Positions 61,631-64,000 of a stretch of 64,000 bases of DNA are shown here, piece after piece. The notes under the pieces were generated by a model. It did not search any database. It saw only the letters and a program-made list of their open reading frames with translations, and was not told the origin of the DNA. The DNA is from Photorhabdus laumondii subsp. laumondii (GTDB taxonomy: Bacteria; Pseudomonadota; Gammaproteobacteria; Enterobacterales; Enterobacteriaceae): contig NZ_CP024901.1 in the NCBI RefSeq assembly GCF_003343245.1, positions 3,782,001 through 3,846,000 of the forward strand. Direction: 5' to 3'. Every line of letters begins with the position of its first letter. Within the stretch, counting starts at the first letter, position 1. The position numbers were made by a program, and so were the translations under genes.

Positions 61631-64000
61631 CTATTCCGTTATCAGATCATCGTCATTTACCGCTGATATTGTCGTGTGATTACCCGGCGTCACTACAAAG
61701 ATATTTTTCGGCAATTTAAATCCGCGCAGTTTTAATAACGCCAGCGGCCCTTCGCCCAATTCTGTGCGCAAAATCCAGGTTAACGGTAATCCATCCGGCG
61801 CGGTAAATATTAGTCGGTAACGGCTTTCATCCAGCCTCTCCGCTTTCGCCTGTGCCAGCCAGCGGATCAGCCCCCAGTTCCCCTGATAATCACCAAACAA
61901 TCTCGCCCCGGCATTGACACTGGTCCACGTCAGCATCACACCCGGTTTATAGGTCTCTCCCGGCCAGCGAAAGCTCTGCCAACTTTCCATCTGGTTAAAA
62001 TAACGCAGTTTCTGCCCATCTATCGTCAGGTCAGTTTCCACCACATCCCGCACCGCTCTGGCCCGCAGTTCAAACCGCAATCCCTGACTGCCATCCGCAA
62101 ACAACAGGTCCGATAACTGACTGAGCTGATTTATCGCCTTTAGAAAATCCGGGTTAATCTGTACGCCCTGACCATTCACCTCATCCACTACCCACTGGTT
62201 ACCCGCTTTATGCAGTATCCCGCCTAACTGACGCGTCAAAAACTGCTCTATCCGCCCTGAATCTGACCGGATAAATTGCCCCAACATCGGCAATGAAATT
62301 TCACTGTCGCCACCGGCAAACGGATAACGGCCCGCAAATGCCCGATCCCAGTTGTCCACTATCGCCGTCTGCCACTGGCTATTCAGATTCGCCGTCGCCG
62401 GTTTCAATACTCCCTGCCACGCCTGCGCTAATGGCTCGACAAACAGCGTCTGACCAAAACTCCGCCATTGGCCGCCCAGACTGGCGGCTATCAAGCGCCC
62501 ATAACCCTGAGTATCGGTCAAATCAGTGCTTTTCCCTTCAAATACCGTTTTAGCCAGCGCATTCGCCATTGCCGGTGGGTCGTCGCTGTTGTTCATCTGT
62601 TGCAGTTTCAGACGCACATCGGTTACCCGCGTCAGGAAGGTTTGTAAATTCAGGGTACTGTCCGCCTTGATTCTTCCTTCTGCCTGATTTTCTCCCATCA
62701 GCGCCAGCAACGGCCCAAAGGTTTCATCCATCGGCCCGTGCAAGCCAGCCGTCTGTTGATTAATCATTCGCGGCGTTTTTTTATTCAATAACGTTTTAGC
62801 GGATTTCACCAACGAGTCCGATAAACTCGGCCCCTGTTGCCCGGTCTCGCCCTGATAGGCCAGTGTGTTCATCAACGCAATCAGCGGAGACTGCCGTCCA
62901 TCCGCCATCAGGGTTAACTGATCGATGACATCCGACAGGTTACGGGTTTTGTTCCAGCGCAGGCTGTTGAGAAAATCCTGCCACACCCCGGCAAAATCGG
63001 TAAAGTAACGGGCGGTCAAACGGGCTTTCAGCTCTTCGGGCGATACCGAAGCCGAGACTGCCTGACGGTTATCACTCAGCACCCAGTCAATTGCCTCTTT
63101 ACGTGACGCCACCGCCTCCGCTATCGCCTTTTGTATCCCGCCTTCCCACGCCTGACGGGTAAACATCCCCGGTATCACGTGAGAGGTGGTAAACAGCCGC
63201 GCCGCATCGGTGTCGCCGGTCATCTGCCTTAACGTCAGGTCCGAATAATTTTTCTCCACTGATTGCAGCATCTGCTGGTAAAGCGCCGCTTCGGCATTGT
63301 GCTTACCTAGCTGGAGCAGCAACAACTGACGCACCTGTTTAATCAACGCCTTATCCGGGGTTATCCGCCATTCGGGATGCGCGGCCAGATTCTCCGCATA
63401 AAAACTCCACAAATCCCACGCCATATCCAGCCAGACAGCGGGGGCAATACCGGCCCGCTCGGGTTCATTTTCATCCAGTATCCGGGTTAAAAACACAGCA
63501 TCCACTTTTTCCGGCTGCGCCATCATCAGGTAGGCTTTCAACTGGTCATGACCGGCTTGCGCCCACTTAGCCCGCAAAGGGCTGCCCGGCGGTAAATTCA
63601 CCAGCGCACTCAGTTTCGCATGCAACACCGCAGCGGCTTTGTCCCGTATCAGGCGGTTATTAACCTGCGCATAATCGGGCAGCACCGCCGTCAACAGTTT
63701 CTGATTCTGACTCAAACCAAAGCGCTCATACCACGGCACGCCGTGTTCAGCCCGGTCTTGCAGCCGGTCCACCTCGTTACGCAGATCCTTCAAGGCCATC
63801 AACTGGGCATCAGAATTCTCCGGCTGGACTTTCAGGTCAGTTACCGCCGCCTGCACCACGGCTAGCTGGTCACGGTTGGTGAAAAAGGAGAGCACCATTC
63901 CGGCACCCCATAACAAGCCCAGCACTATCAGGCCACGACAAACGGTCTGTGTGTGGAGCATGCCCACCCGCCGACCGTGGAAACAACGACTGCCCTCCAA
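61631..64000 (-). CDS. tssM: T6SS inner-membrane protein TssM (IcmF family), copy 3, runs off right edge
   Basis: The last 789 codons only; the N-terminus lies beyond the window. It includes the third TM helix (CRGLIVLGLLWGAGMVLSFF) and the whole periplasmic part with the IcmF_C end. Nearly identical to copies 1 and 2; it ends DDLITE rather than DDLIEE. Its presence shows that a further cargo module (at least a two-TM gene) probably lies to the right. Confidence 0.92.
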   Translation of the reverse strand: MEGSRCFHGRRVGMLHTQTVCRGLIVLGLLWGAGMVLSFFTNRDQLAVVQAAVTDLKVQPENSDAQLMALKDLRNEVDRLQDRAEHGVPWYERFGLSQNQKLLTAVLPDYAQVNNRLIRDKAAAVLHAKLSALVNLPPGSPLRAKWAQAGHDQLKAYLMMAQPEKVDAVFLTRILDENEPERAGIAPAVWLDMAWDLWSFYAENLAAHPEWRITPDKALIKQVRQLLLLQLGKHNAEAALYQQMLQSVEKNYSDLTLRQMTGDTDAARLFTTSHVIPGMFTRQAWEGGIQKAIAEAVASRKEAIDWVLSDNRQAVSASVSPEELKARLTARYFTDFAGVWQDFLNSLRWNKTRNLSDVIDQLTLMADGRQSPLIALMNTLAYQGETGQQGPSLSDSLVKSAKTLLNKKTPRMINQQTAGLHGPMDETFGPLLALMGENQAEGRIKADSTLNLQTFLTRVTDVRLKLQQMNNSDDPPAMANALAKTVFEGKSTDLTDTQGYGRLIAASLGGQWRSFGQTLFVEPLAQAWQGVLKPATANLNSQWQTAIVDNWDRAFAGRYPFAGGDSEISLPMLGQFIRSDSGRIEQFLTRQLGGILHKAGNQWVVDEVNGQGVQINPDFLKAINQLSQLSDLLFADGSQGLRFELRARAVRDVVETDLTIDGQKLRYFNQMESWQSFRWPGETYKPGVMLTWTSVNAGARLFGDYQGNWGLIRWLAQAKAERLDESRYRLIFTAPDGLPLTWILRTELGEGPLALLKLRGFKLPKNIFVVTPGNHTTISAVNDDDLITE

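Overview
The window looks like a Photorhabdus-type enterobacterium (an insect pathogen). The case rests on tandem MARTX toxin genes, a cluster of PAS4-LuxR solo regulators, many ERIC-type intergenic repeats, and a type VI secretion (T6SS) locus rich in lipase effectors. This is inferred from gene content, not from a database match.

Layout. (1) 1-3873, minus strand: the N-terminal 1291 codons of a MARTX toxin gene that runs off the left edge. (2) 3874-11988: an 8 kb island of small or broken genes. It holds a frameshifted Xre/ParS-type antitoxin, an orphan YefM antitoxin, an Rpn-family nuclease, a formamidase (AmiF), an AbiEi-like/Fic fusion behind four exact-period 23-bp repeats, a scrap of a phage tail J gene, a Panacea (DUF4065) antitoxin with a probable toxin partner, and two unrecognised gene scraps. 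(3) 11989-22569, minus: a complete 3526-residue MARTX toxin with N-terminal repeats, a Cys-free effector region, a cysteine protease domain with intact His/Cys, and C-terminal repeats. (4) 22570-25320: ERIC-rich intergenic DNA around one unknown 213-residue gene. (5) 25321-27717, plus: three PAS4-LuxR solos and the remnant of a fourth. (6) 28042-64000, all minus: T6SS. Read in the direction of transcription (right to left) it is tssM3 - vgrG2 - DUF4123 adaptor - 3 x tli1 - tle1 - PAAR - two-TM gene - tssM2 - vgrG1 - tle4 - tli4 - small genes - two-TM gene - tssM1 - 2 x tli1 - tle1 - tli4-like - small gene - tssF - tssG - tssJ - tssE.

The T6SS region is a tandem array. A conserved block (tssM from about residue 100 to its end, a 0.7-0.8 kb spacer, and the first ~580 codons of vgrG) occurs in near-identical copies. 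Different cargo sits between the copies: vgrG tail, adaptor, lipase, immunity genes, PAAR, a two-TM protein and the tssM N-terminus. This invites cargo exchange by homologous recombination, and the leftmost unit (no vgrG, no PAAR, Tle1 cargo joined to a Tli4-like gene) looks like a product of it. TssE/F/G/J and TssM supply baseplate and membrane-complex parts. TssA, B, C, D, H, K and L are not in the window and must lie elsewhere if the machine works.

Limits: everything was read by eye. Family names rest on motifs and remembered family features, and domain borders are approximate.
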